Part shown: positions 1 to 5,835 of the stretch, piece after piece
Position numbering within the stretch: position 1 is the stretch's first letter
Layout of the letters: the number at the start of each line of letters is the position of its first letter
From: Bacillota bacterium
GTDB taxonomy: Bacteria; Bacillota; Clostridia; Lachnospirales; Cellulosilyticaceae
Direction of reading: 5' to 3'
DNA length: 5,835 nucleotides
NCBI GenBank assembly: GCA_023412455.1
Contig: JAEYNQ010000220.1
Coordinates: 1-5,835 of the forward strand
Translations under genes and position numbers: made by a program
Notes under the pieces: model-generated
Database searches by the model: none
Seen by the model: the letters and a program-made list of their open reading frames with translations, nothing else
Told to the model about the DNA's origin: nothing

Positions 1-93
1 TCTATCTGAAGCCTTGTACTTAGGGACTACTTGGACGGATCTATAAATCTCTTCCTCTCTTTTTACTTGTAAATTTGCTATCAGAGATAAAGT

Positions 94-1191
94 TTACAAA
101 TCTAAGGATTTATTATCAATTAACATATGAATAGTTCCTTGATCGTTTAACCTTTTTAAGAGGGACAAAACGATGGGGAGTCCAAAGAGTCCAAGGATAC
201 CAAATAACTGTGCACCTACAAAGAGTGACATGAGGGTTACGACAGGGTGTAATCCCACTTGACTTCCTACAATTTTGGGTTCCAATATATTGCGTATAAT
301 CGTAATAAAAAGATAGAGAATAATAAGGGCTATGGCTAAGGAATAGTCTTTTTGTAGTGCAGAAAGGATGGCCCATGGAATCATAATTCCACCCGTTCCT
401 AAAACAGGCAAAACATCAAAAATAGCTATGATCAAGGCAATGAGTAAGGCCTTATCGAGTCCAATGATATTAAAACCAATGAATAATTCTACAAAGGTAA
501 TACTCATAATAAATAAATAAGATAGAATACATTTAAAGAGTGTACTAATGACATAGGTCTTAATTTCAATGATTAATTTCTGATGCTTCTCATTCAACTG
601 TTGTAAAAGAAAATGAGTTATTTTCTTATAATCAATAGCAAAGAAGAAACTTGAAATAATAGTAAAGAGAATTTTTATAAAAAGAGCAGGCAAAGAAGAC
701 GCATAATTTGAAATGATTCCAATCATCTTCATAGAGAAATTAGATACGGAGTCACCTAAGGTTTTTATCAAATTAAGAGAGACTTCATCAATAGTAGGGA
801 GTAAAGACACATCCATTTTAGAAATAGAACTCTCAAGAAAATCAAAGAGCTGTATTAAAACAGGTTGAATCTCTAAAAGATATAAATTAGGAAGTTGAAA
901 AAATAAGTCCCGGATAGAGATAAATAGGCTCACGCCTATTAAAGCAAATAAGACACCTACAATGACATAAAAAAGTATAACGCTAGCAATGGCAATAAAG
1001 ATACGATTGATGCCACTTTTGGTACAGAGAAAGGTAATGGGCTTGTCCAATAAAAAGGCAATGACAAAGGCTAGGACAAAGGGGCCAATAAAAGGCAGTC
1101 CATACTTCAATAAAACAAAAGCTATTCCTCCAATAATAAAAAAATAAATAAAATTAATAATGAAACTTCTTCTTTTTTCTATATTCACCAT
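94..1191 (-). CDS. ytvI: AI-2E family transporter, sporulation integral membrane protein YtvI-like
   Basis: A complete 365-residue polytopic membrane protein of the AI-2E/PerM family (PF01594 type), closest in style to the sporulation-associated YtvI subgroup. Visible hydrophobic segments lie at about residues 14-30, 33-49, 63-93, 168-187, 216-240, 246-275, 284-300 and 315-346. The soluble stretch at about 95-165, between the N-terminal and C-terminal membrane blocks, is typical of the family. Family signatures are FDVLPVLGTGG (258-268), NILEPKIVGSQVGLHP (301-316) and the closing GILGLFGLPI (331-340). The start is an ATG behind GAGGT at 1198-1202, six bases upstream; the next codon, GTG, is a less likely alternative. 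Length matches the family's usual 340-380 residues. The gene has its own predicted promoter and is separated from the upstream amidohydrolase gene by a terminator, so it is probably monocistronic. What it transports is unknown; some family members export AI-2 and others move ions. A sporulation role is inferred from subfamily resemblance only. Confidence 0.88.
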   Translation of the reverse strand: MVNIEKRRSFIINFIYFFIIGGIAFVLLKYGLPFIGPFVLAFVIAFLLDKPITFLCTKSGINRIFIAIASVILFYVIVGVLFALIGVSLFISIRDLFFQLPNLYLLEIQPVLIQLFDFLESSISKMDVSLLPTIDEVSLNLIKTLGDSVSNFSMKMIGIISNYASSLPALFIKILFTIISSFFFAIDYKKITHFLLQQLNEKHQKLIIEIKTYVISTLFKCILSYLFIMSITFVELFIGFNIIGLDKALLIALIIAIFDVLPVLGTGGIMIPWAILSALQKDYSLAIALIILYLFITIIRNILEPKIVGSQVGLHPVVTLMSLFVGAQLFGILGLFGLPIVLSLLKRLNDQGTIHMLIDNKSLDL

Positions 1192-1237
1192 TATTCTACC
1201 TCATCTTAGTTAGGATAACCCTTAATATTCTATAACT

Positions 1238-1281
1238 ATATTTAAATAATTACAAAATAACCTTAAATATTTAAATAATTA
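1238..1281. repeat. Short AT-rich direct repeat in the ytvI leader
   Basis: The 15-mer ATATTTAAATAATTA occurs exactly at 1238-1252 and again at 1267-1281, with starts 29 bases apart. A looser copy with one extra T begins at 1321. The second copy overlaps the predicted -10 element of the ytvI promoter. The sequence is pure A/T and could be low-complexity drift, so a regulatory role is only a possibility. Confidence 0.4.
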
Positions 1282-1306
1282 TACTATGTCTCTTTTGATT
1301 TATAAA
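1278..1306 (-). promoter_or_regulatory. Predicted sigma-A-type promoter of ytvI
   Basis: On the minus strand a perfect -10 hexamer TATAAT (1283-1278) is preceded by exactly 17 bases and a -35-like TTTATA (1306-1301, four of six consensus positions). Transcription would begin near 1271, leaving a leader of about 80 bases before the ytvI start codon. The spacing and perfect -10 make this a good candidate. The surroundings are very AT-rich, so chance matches are easier here, and a sporulation sigma factor cannot be excluded. The rest of the gene-free stretch (1192-1484) holds only the direct repeat, a small TAGGA/TCCTA dyad at 1394-1406 and the terminator; I recognise no riboswitch or small RNA. 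Confidence 0.55.
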
Positions 1307-1418
1307 TAGTTAAAGTATAGATATTTTAAATAATATAGCTTTTGTAAATATATATACTTCCTTATTGAGATAAATAATGACTTGAACTACTCGTAGGACG
1401 ATCCTATATATAAGTATT

Positions 1419-1453
1419 AAGCCCCATAGAACTTAGTAGGTTCTATGGGGCTT
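1419..1453 (-). terminator. Hairpin terminator after the amidohydrolase gene
   Basis: A perfect 14-bp stem (1419-1432 with 1440-1453) encloses a 7-base loop and contains a GCCCC/GGGGC core. It begins about 31 bases beyond the stop codon of the M20 gene. The stem ends in TT on the minus strand and is followed by a T-rich but interrupted run (AATACTTATATA), not a pure T tract. The plus-strand side has no T run. Position and stem strength favour termination of the leftward recD2-crp-M20 transcript. Confidence 0.75.
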
Positions 1454-1484
1454 CTAATATTAAACGTAATCAATAAGGAAGGCT

Positions 1485-2669
1485 TTACATGTTGTTTTTT
1501 AACCACATAAGGGCACTATAAGCATGAATAGCTGCACCAGTTACCAAAACCTCCTCATTAAATACGACTTGAGGATGATGCATAGGCAAACCATACTGGG
1601 GATTTTCCTCCTTTACTCCCGCCCCTAGCATAAAGTAAACACTAGGTACTTCATATGAATAAGAGGCAAAATCTTCGGAACCCATGCCGCCTCCCTTAAA
1701 AGAAATGACAGATTTTTCTCCTACGATATCTTTGATATAAGAAGCCACATCATTTGCTAAGGGGGTATCATTTTTAAGGGGTGGTACAGAAGACAATTCT
1801 TCCAGCTTTGCTTCCCCTCTAAAAAGCTGAGCAGTACCGGATACGATATCCTTCATACGCTGAAAGATAAATTCACTGATTTCTTTGGATAAACTACGGA
1901 TCGTTCCCTCCATAATGACTTGACTTGGAATAATATTCGGCGCTTCTCCTCCAACAAATTTACCAATAGTAATAACAGCGGATTGAGTTGCAGCAATTTC
2001 TCTACTGATAATTTCTTGGAGTGAAAGATAAATATGGGTAGCAATATTAATAGGGTCTACCCCTAGCTCGGGCATAGCACCATGGCATCCCATACCATTG
2101 ACCGTAATTCGAAATCTAATGCAACCAGCTATACTTGTATCTAAACCATATAAAATAACGTTGGAGGGTGTTCCCGAATGAACATGTAGAGCCATTGCTG
2201 CATCCACCTTAGGATTTTCAAGGACACCTGCTTGAAGCATTTTCTTAGCCCCTGTAAAGCCCTCTTCATCAGGCTGAAAAACAAGCTTTATAGTTCCCTG
2301 TATTTCAGTTTGAAATTCCCTAAGTAATTTAGCCGCACCTAGAAGCATGGCTGTATGCAAATCATGACCACAAGCGTGCATATTGCCATTTGTTGACTTG
2401 AAAGGACAAGTTGTTTCTTCCTTAAGGGGTAAGGCATCCATATCTGCCCGCAACAAAAATGTTTTTCCTGGTTTAGGGCCCTTTATAATAGCAACAATAC
2501 CATCTGCACATATTTCTTCAGGTTTGTAGCCAAACTCCTTCAGTTTTTCTTTAACATAAGCCACTGTACGAGGGAGATGTGCACCTACTTCAGGATGTTC
2601 ATGAATAGCTCGTCTCATTTCTAGTAATTCATCCTTCATTAAACGGGCACTTTCTATTAATTGCTTCAT
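1485..2669 (-). CDS. M20 family metallopeptidase / amidohydrolase (hippurate or N-acyl-amino-acid hydrolase type)
   Basis: A complete 394-residue cytoplasmic zinc-type amidohydrolase of the M20D (IAP/Hip/ThrC-like) family, which cleaves the amide bond of N-acyl amino acids, hippurate or related conjugates. The catalytic domain is about residues 1-180 plus 295-394, with a lid/dimerisation domain at about 181-290. Visible motifs are RRAIHEHPE (19-27), LLRADMDALPL (72-82), HACGHDLHTA (98-107), FQPDEEG (131-137), NGMGCHGAMP (191-200), GGEAPNIIP (240-248), GSEDFASY (330-337) and MHHP (363-366). By family analogy the metal ligands are C100, H102, E136, H162 and one His of the MHHP motif, with E135 as general base; all are present. 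There is no signal peptide. The start is firm: GAGGTGATC (minus strand, 2680-2672) matches nine bases of the 16S anti-SD complement just upstream of the ATG. It follows the truncated crp-like gene by 92 bases and is followed by a strong hairpin. The exact substrate cannot be read from sequence. Confidence 0.93.
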   Translation of the reverse strand: MKQLIESARLMKDELLEMRRAIHEHPEVGAHLPRTVAYVKEKLKEFGYKPEEICADGIVAIIKGPKPGKTFLLRADMDALPLKEETTCPFKSTNGNMHACGHDLHTAMLLGAAKLLREFQTEIQGTIKLVFQPDEEGFTGAKKMLQAGVLENPKVDAAMALHVHSGTPSNVILYGLDTSIAGCIRFRITVNGMGCHGAMPELGVDPINIATHIYLSLQEIISREIAATQSAVITIGKFVGGEAPNIIPSQVIMEGTIRSLSKEISEFIFQRMKDIVSGTAQLFRGEAKLEELSSVPPLKNDTPLANDVASYIKDIVGEKSVISFKGGGMGSEDFASYSYEVPSVYFMLGAGVKEENPQYGLPMHHPQVVFNEEVLVTGAAIHAYSALMWLKNNM

Positions 2670-2677
2670 AAGATCAC

Positions 2678-2694
2678 CTCACACCTAGTATGAG
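2678..2694 (-). promoter_or_regulatory. Weak hairpin touching the M20 ribosome binding site
   Basis: Minus-strand CTCATACTAGGTGTGAG can fold into a 6-bp stem, including one G-U pair, with a 5-base loop. Its 3' arm overlaps the first three bases of the GAGGTGATC Shine-Dalgarno sequence. The stem is short, so any effect on translation would be small. It may be chance. Confidence 0.2.
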
Positions 2695-2716
2695 CCTTTC
2701 CTTTAATCGCCATACA

Positions 2717-2815
2717 CTATGAAGGATAGAAATAATTTTTTAGGGGTAGGTTTTGGAACATCTAATTGGGAAAATCATGACCACACCATACTTCTACATG
2801 GGGATGATCTTTTAT
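2717..2815 (-). pseudogene. Possible remnant of the C-terminal end of an MBL-fold lactonase gene
   Basis: The last residues of the crp-like ORF read roughly IKDHPHVEVWCGHDFPN, then TAG (2764-2762). The same frame continues past the stop as MFQNLPLKNYFYPS and ends at a second TAG (2719-2717). A beta-strand ending in GHD, then a short tail closing in a Tyr/Phe-Pro-rich end, is how AiiA/AttM-type metallo-beta-lactamase-fold lactonases end, with the GHD histidine a metal ligand. None of this belongs to a Crp/Fnr protein, whose sequence here should enter the dimerisation helix and helix-turn-helix. I infer that this is the 3' scrap of a deleted MBL-fold gene fused to the crp-like gene. The match is by memory of family motifs over about 30 residues, so it is tentative. 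Confidence 0.4.
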
Positions 2816-3169
2816 AAATTCCATGATCTTGAACAAAACCCTATAAGGAATCTTAATACATTTACAATCTTCCAAGCATTCCACATTAAATAAAGATGGA
2901 CTATTGGTTAATAAGCCCTTTGTTGAAAAGAAATCATTCTCCGCTGCAAAACTCTTTGTAACATCATTTCCTTTTTCATCAATAGAGTAACCTCTTACCA
3001 AACCACTTATAATAAAATATAAATCAGTAGGGCTATCACCTTGAAAAAGTATAATCGTATTTTTAGGGAAATCTATATAAGTACAATATTCATCAAATAG
3101 CTGTTTCTCAGGTTCATTCAAGAATAAATTAATATATTTTTCTAATACAATACTTATCTTTTCCAACAT
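2762..3169 (-). CDS. Truncated Crp/Fnr-family regulator: cyclic-nucleotide-binding-like domain without DNA-binding domain
   Basis: A 135-residue protein whose residues 1 to about 115 form a Crp/Fnr effector domain: an N-terminal helix region, then the beta-roll with FPKNTIILFQGDSPTDLYFI (34-53), SGLVRGYSIDEKG (55-67) and DFFSTKGLL (79-87), ending in CIKIPYRVLFKIM (104-116). Full-length relatives are usually about 190-230 residues, with a dimerisation helix and C-terminal helix-turn-helix. Both are absent, so the product is unlikely to bind DNA as a normal regulator. The phosphate-binding cassette lacks the Arg-Ser of true cAMP binders, as in many clostridial members. The start is the ATG at 3169-3167 because a TAGGAGGT site lies just upstream; an in-frame ATG at 3193 lies ahead of that site and is rejected. 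Residues from about 117 (ending VWCGHDFPN) are foreign-looking and may come from a lost MBL-fold gene. It lies 39 bases after recD2 and is probably co-transcribed with it. It may be a pseudogene. Confidence 0.8.
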   Translation of the reverse strand: MLEKISIVLEKYINLFLNEPEKQLFDEYCTYIDFPKNTIILFQGDSPTDLYFIISGLVRGYSIDEKGNDVTKSFAAENDFFSTKGLLTNSPSLFNVECLEDCKCIKIPYRVLFKIMEFIKDHPHVEVWCGHDFPN

Positions 3170-3208
3170 GATACCTCCTAATATAAAAAACATTCTTTTC
3201 CACCCTAC

Positions 3209-5353
3209 CTATCTGCGTTCCATTTCAGACAATCGCTTTGCAAGACGTGTATTTCTATTCTTTACATCATTATTTTTTATTGCTGTATAAATGGCATTTT
3301 TATTGCCTACTAGTATCACTACTTTTTTAGCTCGGGTTATTCCTGTATAAATAAGGTTTCTTTGAAGCATCACATAGTGACTAAAGGTAATTGGCATAAT
3401 CACAATAGGGTATTCACTTCCTTGTGCTTTATGAATGGTTGTAGCATAGGCCAGAACCAGTTCATCTAACTCGAGTGCCTCATATTCGACCTCCCTTTCA
3501 TCAAAAGTTACTTTTAAGGTGCGTTCCTCTAAATCAATAGCTGAGATAAAGCCTACATCTCCATTAAATACTTCTTTATCATAATTATTTCGAACCTGCA
3601 TGACTTTATCATAAAGCCTATACTCCGTTGCCCCGCGTTTTAGGTGAAGGGTATTGGGGTTAAGAGCCGACTGAAGAACCGCATTTAAATGGACTGCTCC
3701 TGTTTCTGAGCGTTGCATAGGGGTCAGAACTTGAATATCTTTTATAGGATTTACCTTATAATAATCAGGTAATCGTTTGGTACACAGATTGATAATAGTA
3801 TGAATCACACCTTCATTATCCTCTTCTTCGATGAAGAAAAAATTGCTATTCCTTCCGCCTCTTAAATCAGGGGTTTCTCCTTTATTAATTCGGTGTGCAT
3901 TTGTAATAATTTTACTTCCCATTGCCTGTCTAAAAATACGTTCAAGCTTGATGGTGGGAATGACACCAGAAGCTATAATATCCTGGAGGACATTTCCCGG
4001 CCCTACGGAAGGAAGTTGATCAATATCTCCAACTATAATAAGAATCATATGATCTGGGATGGCTTTTAATAAATTATACATGAGGATACTATCGATCATA
4101 GAGGCCTCATCAACAATAAGTACATCACCCTTTAAAGGATTATCTTCATTTTTCTTATAGCCTTCTGGAGGTTTACATTCTAGTAACCTATGAATAGTCT
4201 TTGCTTCCATACCTGTAGCTTCACTCATTCTTTTGGCAGCTCTACCAGTAGGTGCTGTTAAAAGGACTTCCATACTTGATTGTTTAAATAAATGAATAAT
4301 ACCATGGATAGTTGTTGTCTTTCCAGTTCCAGGGCCACCCGTTAAGACCATGACTTTAGCTCCTTCAGCCTGCTTTATAGCTGCCCTTTGGATGGCATCA
4401 TAGGTCATTTGCTCCGTTTTTTCTAATAAAATTATTATCTCATCGCTCTTTTTAAGGGGCTTAAGGGAAGGACTTTTCATTATTTGCTCTAAACGTCTCG
4501 CTATGCCCTTTTCACTATAATAAAAGGGTGGCAAGTAGATGATTTCTGGTTCCTCTTTTATAAGTTCTTTTTCCTTTGATAAATGGTCAATACTCATGAC
4601 TATTTTGGCTTCTTCTACTTCTAGTATTTCCACACACTTAGCTACTAATTGCTCTGTTGTAGCATAGCAATGTCCTTCTTCAGAAAGCTGACTAAGGGTA
4701 TAAAAGATACCTGCTCGACACCTTTTAAAGGAATCTTTTTCAATACCTAATTGAGAAGCTAGGCCATCTGCTGTTTTAAAACCAATACCATAAATATCAT
4801 CAGCAAGTTGATAAGGGTTTTCTTTTACTACTTCAATGCTTTCATTCCCATAGCATTTGTAGATACGACTCCCAAATGAAGTAGAAACACCGTAGGACTG
4901 TAAAAAGAGCATAATATTTTTAATTTCTTTTTGGTCTAGCCAAGCTTTCTTTATCATTTCTACGCGTTTCTTACCAATTCCAGGCACTTCAATCATTCGA
5001 TCGGGCTCATCTTCTATTACAGCCAGTGTATTTTCTTTGAAGAGGTTCACGATTTTTTTGGCATATATAGGACCAATGCCTTTAATAAGCCCACTGCCTA
5101 GATATTTTTCAATCCCATAGATACTAGCAGGCAATGCTTCTTCCCACTCTTTTGCATCAAACTGCCTGCCATATTTAGGATTGCTTGACCAAAACCCCTT
5201 GATAGTAATCACTGAACCCACATTTACTGTAGCCATGCTCCCTACAACTGTTACTAAATCTATGTACCCTTTTGCTTTTACTTTAATGACACTATAGCCA
5301 GTTTCTTCATTGGCATAAGTAATACGCTCCACTACTCCTCTTAAACTTTCCAT
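3209..5353 (-). CDS. recD2: RecD2 family ATP-dependent DNA helicase (SF1B, 5'-3')
   Basis: A complete 714-residue RecD2-type helicase, the stand-alone RecD relative found in bacteria that lack RecBCD. In Deinococcus and Bacillus it is a 5'-3' helicase tied to replication-fork maintenance and repair. Order of parts: N-terminal OB-like domain (about 1-75), helix-hairpin-helix region (about 88-200, with GIGPIYAKK at 92-100 and VPGIGKKR at 123-130), then the motor domains. Motifs are Walker A GGPGTGKTT (339-347), Ia TAPTGRAAKRM (366-376), Walker B VDEAS (414-418), III GDIDQLPSVGPG (442-453), IV LERIFRQ (470-476), the SH3-like insertion area (about 580-630, with NGDVG at 597-601), V YATTIHKAQGSEYP (636-649) and VI YTGITRAKK (669-677). 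The length equals typical RecD2. The ATG at 5353 is chosen because AAAGGA lies eight bases upstream, the OB domain begins there, and a good promoter ends just upstream. A longer in-frame start at 5458 would add a 35-residue hydrophobic stretch lying over the promoter. It is first in a probable three-gene transcript. Confidence 0.95.
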   Translation of the reverse strand: MESLRGVVERITYANEETGYSVIKVKAKGYIDLVTVVGSMATVNVGSVITIKGFWSSNPKYGRQFDAKEWEEALPASIYGIEKYLGSGLIKGIGPIYAKKIVNLFKENTLAVIEDEPDRMIEVPGIGKKRVEMIKKAWLDQKEIKNIMLFLQSYGVSTSFGSRIYKCYGNESIEVVKENPYQLADDIYGIGFKTADGLASQLGIEKDSFKRCRAGIFYTLSQLSEEGHCYATTEQLVAKCVEILEVEEAKIVMSIDHLSKEKELIKEEPEIIYLPPFYYSEKGIARRLEQIMKSPSLKPLKKSDEIIILLEKTEQMTYDAIQRAAIKQAEGAKVMVLTGGPGTGKTTTIHGIIHLFKQSSMEVLLTAPTGRAAKRMSEATGMEAKTIHRLLECKPPEGYKKNEDNPLKGDVLIVDEASMIDSILMYNLLKAIPDHMILIIVGDIDQLPSVGPGNVLQDIIASGVIPTIKLERIFRQAMGSKIITNAHRINKGETPDLRGGRNSNFFFIEEEDNEGVIHTIINLCTKRLPDYYKVNPIKDIQVLTPMQRSETGAVHLNAVLQSALNPNTLHLKRGATEYRLYDKVMQVRNNYDKEVFNGDVGFISAIDLEERTLKVTFDEREVEYEALELDELVLAYATTIHKAQGSEYPIVIMPITFSHYVMLQRNLIYTGITRAKKVVILVGNKNAIYTAIKNNDVKNRNTRLAKRLSEMERR

Positions 5354-5387
5354 TTTCTTCGTCCTTTTATATAACAATATATGGTAT

Positions 5388-5416
5388 AGTATATCACAAA
5401 CTACGACAAATATAAA
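5388..5416 (-). promoter_or_regulatory. Predicted extended -10 promoter of recD2
   Basis: The minus strand carries TG-A-TATACT: an extended -10 with its TG at 5396-5395 and the hexamer at 5393-5388. It is preceded by a 17-base spacer and a -35-like TTTATA (5416-5411). Transcription would start near 5380, giving a leader of about 27 bases that contains the AAAGGA ribosome binding site. It probably drives recD2, the truncated crp-like gene and the M20 gene together. Confidence 0.6.
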
Positions 5417-5457
5417 AAATTCGATTTGCTTTATCAATGGACATAGAGTATTCTCCA

Positions 5458-5478
5458 TAAATTATTATTAATTATTTA
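5458..5478. promoter_or_regulatory. Near-perfect AT-only palindrome just upstream of the ferritin -35
   Basis: A 21-base near-palindrome centred on 5468 reads TAAATTATTA / T / TAATTATTTA, with nine of ten base pairs symmetric. It abuts the -35 element of the ferritin promoter. It resembles neither the Fur nor the PerR consensus closely when compared base by base. AT-only DNA makes chance palindromes more likely, so operator function is tentative. Confidence 0.3.
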
Positions 5479-5507
5479 TTGATGTCTATTTATAAATTGT
5501 ATATAAT
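5479..5507 (+). promoter_or_regulatory. Predicted sigma-A-type promoter of the ferritin gene
   Basis: TTGATG (5479-5484) is followed by a 17-base spacer and a perfect TATAAT (5502-5507). Transcription would begin near 5514, leaving a leader of about 42 bases with an AGGAGGG ribosome binding site at 5541-5547. The promoter is divergent from that of recD2, with about 60 bases between the two -35 elements. Confidence 0.65.
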
Positions 5508-5512
5508 TTATA
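5491..5512. promoter_or_regulatory. Inverted repeat overlapping the ferritin -10 element (candidate operator)
   Basis: Two perfect 8-base arms, TATAAATT (5491-5498) and AATTTATA (5505-5512), flank a 6-base spacer and straddle the -10 hexamer. A dimeric repressor bound here would block RNA polymerase. Ferritin genes are often controlled by metal or peroxide sensors such as Fur or PerR, but the arms do not match those consensus sites well. The responsible protein is unknown. Confidence 0.4.
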
Positions 5513-5555
5513 GTAATAAACTTGATACATAATTCAAATAAGGAGGGAACATAGC

Positions 5556-5835
5556 ATGTCTAATCAAGAAGTCGTTCGATTAATTAATGAACAAATTAAC
5601 AAAGAGTTGTATTCAGCGTATTTTTATTTAGATATAGCCAATTACTATATCTCAGAGAATCTCAATGGTTTTGGCAACTGGTTTAACATTCAAGCTCAAG
5701 AAGAAAGAGATCATGCTTTATTATTCATGAAATATTTACAGAATAATGGGGAGCAGGTGGTTTTAACGGCTATTGAGCCAAACCAAGAAAAGTTTACAAG
5801 CTTCGATAGGCCTCTTAAAAGAACCTTTGAACATG
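5556..5835 (+). CDS. ftnA: Ferritin (non-haem, FtnA-like), 5' part, cut by the window end
   Basis: The first 93 residues of a ferritin are visible; the family is usually about 165-175 residues, so the second half lies beyond the window. It begins MSNQEVVRLINEQINKELYS and is a four-helix-bundle iron-storage subunit that normally forms a 24-mer cage in the cytoplasm and oxidises Fe(II) at a dinuclear ferroxidase site. Ferroxidase residues by E. coli FtnA numbering are E17 (in NKELYSAYFYL), E50 and H53 (in AQEERDHA). The sequence breaks off one base into codon 94; that base is G, compatible with the conserved E94. The absence of haem-binding or Dps-type N-terminal motifs argues against bacterioferritin or Dps. 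The ATG has an AGGAGGG site eight bases upstream. The gene is divergent from recD2 and has its own promoter overlapped by an inverted repeat, suggesting metal- or stress-responsive control. Confidence 0.94.
   Translation, partial: MSNQEVVRLINEQINKELYSAYFYLDIANYYISENLNGFGNWFNIQAQEERDHALLFMKYLQNNGEQVVLTAIEPNQEKFTSFDRPLKRTFEH

Noticed and set aside
116..376. 86-codon minus-strand open frame inside ytvI.
   Set aside because: It is an out-of-frame shadow of the ytvI C-terminal region, with no family resemblance and no ribosome binding site of its own.
1192..1418. Possible riboswitch or small RNA in the long leader region of ytvI.
   Set aside because: The stretch is AT-rich with only one tiny dyad (1394-1406). 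I recognise no conserved riboswitch core or T-box element.
1853..2044. 63-codon minus-strand open frame inside the M20 gene.
   Set aside because: It overlaps a highly conserved part of the amidohydrolase in another frame and has no independent evidence of coding.
3170..3193. An upstream start at 3193 for the crp-like gene.
   Set aside because: The TAGGAGGT ribosome binding site falls inside this extension and is correctly spaced for the ATG at 3169.
3831..4019. 62-codon plus-strand open frame opposite recD2.
   Set aside because: It is antisense to conserved helicase motifs and has no recognisable product.
5354..5458. A 35-residue N-terminal extension of RecD2, starting at the ATG at 5458.
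   Set aside because: The extension is hydrophobic and unlike any RecD2 N-terminus, lies over the predicted promoter, and the ATG at 5353 has a ribosome binding site and begins at the family's usual start.
1..5835. Defence island, mobile element, CRISPR array or prophage content.
   Set aside because: The helicase is a standard RecD2 and the other genes are housekeeping types. I saw no transposase, integrase, repeat-spacer array or terminal inverted repeats.

Overview
The window looks like ordinary chromosome from a low-GC, Gram-positive, anaerobe-type Firmicute of the Clostridia, possibly near Alkaliphilus or its relatives. The evidence is AT-rich intergenic DNA, strong AGGAGG-type ribosome binding sites, a sporulation-type YtvI membrane protein, a stand-alone RecD2 helicase and a clostridial-style Crp/Fnr regulator. 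The genus is a guess from gene style, not a measured result.

Layout. Positions 94-5353 hold four genes, all on the minus strand. Reading in their direction of transcription, they are recD2 (5353-3209), a truncated Crp/Fnr-family gene (3169-2762), an M20-family amidohydrolase (2669-1485), a hairpin terminator (1453-1419), and then ytvI (1191-94) behind its own promoter. The first three are spaced 39 and 92 bases apart with no terminator between them, so they are probably one transcript from an extended -10 promoter at 5416-5388. On the plus strand, a ferritin gene starts at 5556 and runs off the right edge. It is transcribed divergently from recD2, and its promoter sits among AT-only palindromes that could be operator sites.

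Genes. RecD2 is a complete SF1B helicase with all its motifs. The M20 protein has its full set of metal ligands. YtvI is complete. The ferritin keeps all ferroxidase residues visible before the cut. No functional link between helicase, peptidase and ferritin is evident.

The most notable item is the small Crp/Fnr gene. Its N-terminal cyclic-nucleotide-binding-like domain is intact, but the protein stops at 135 residues with no helix-turn-helix. Its last ~20 residues, and the frame after the stop, resemble the C-terminal end of an AiiA/AttM-type metallo-beta-lactamase-fold lactonase. The simplest reading is a deletion that joined two formerly separate genes in frame. I found no convincing new multi-gene system, mobile element, CRISPR array, tRNA or rRNA here.
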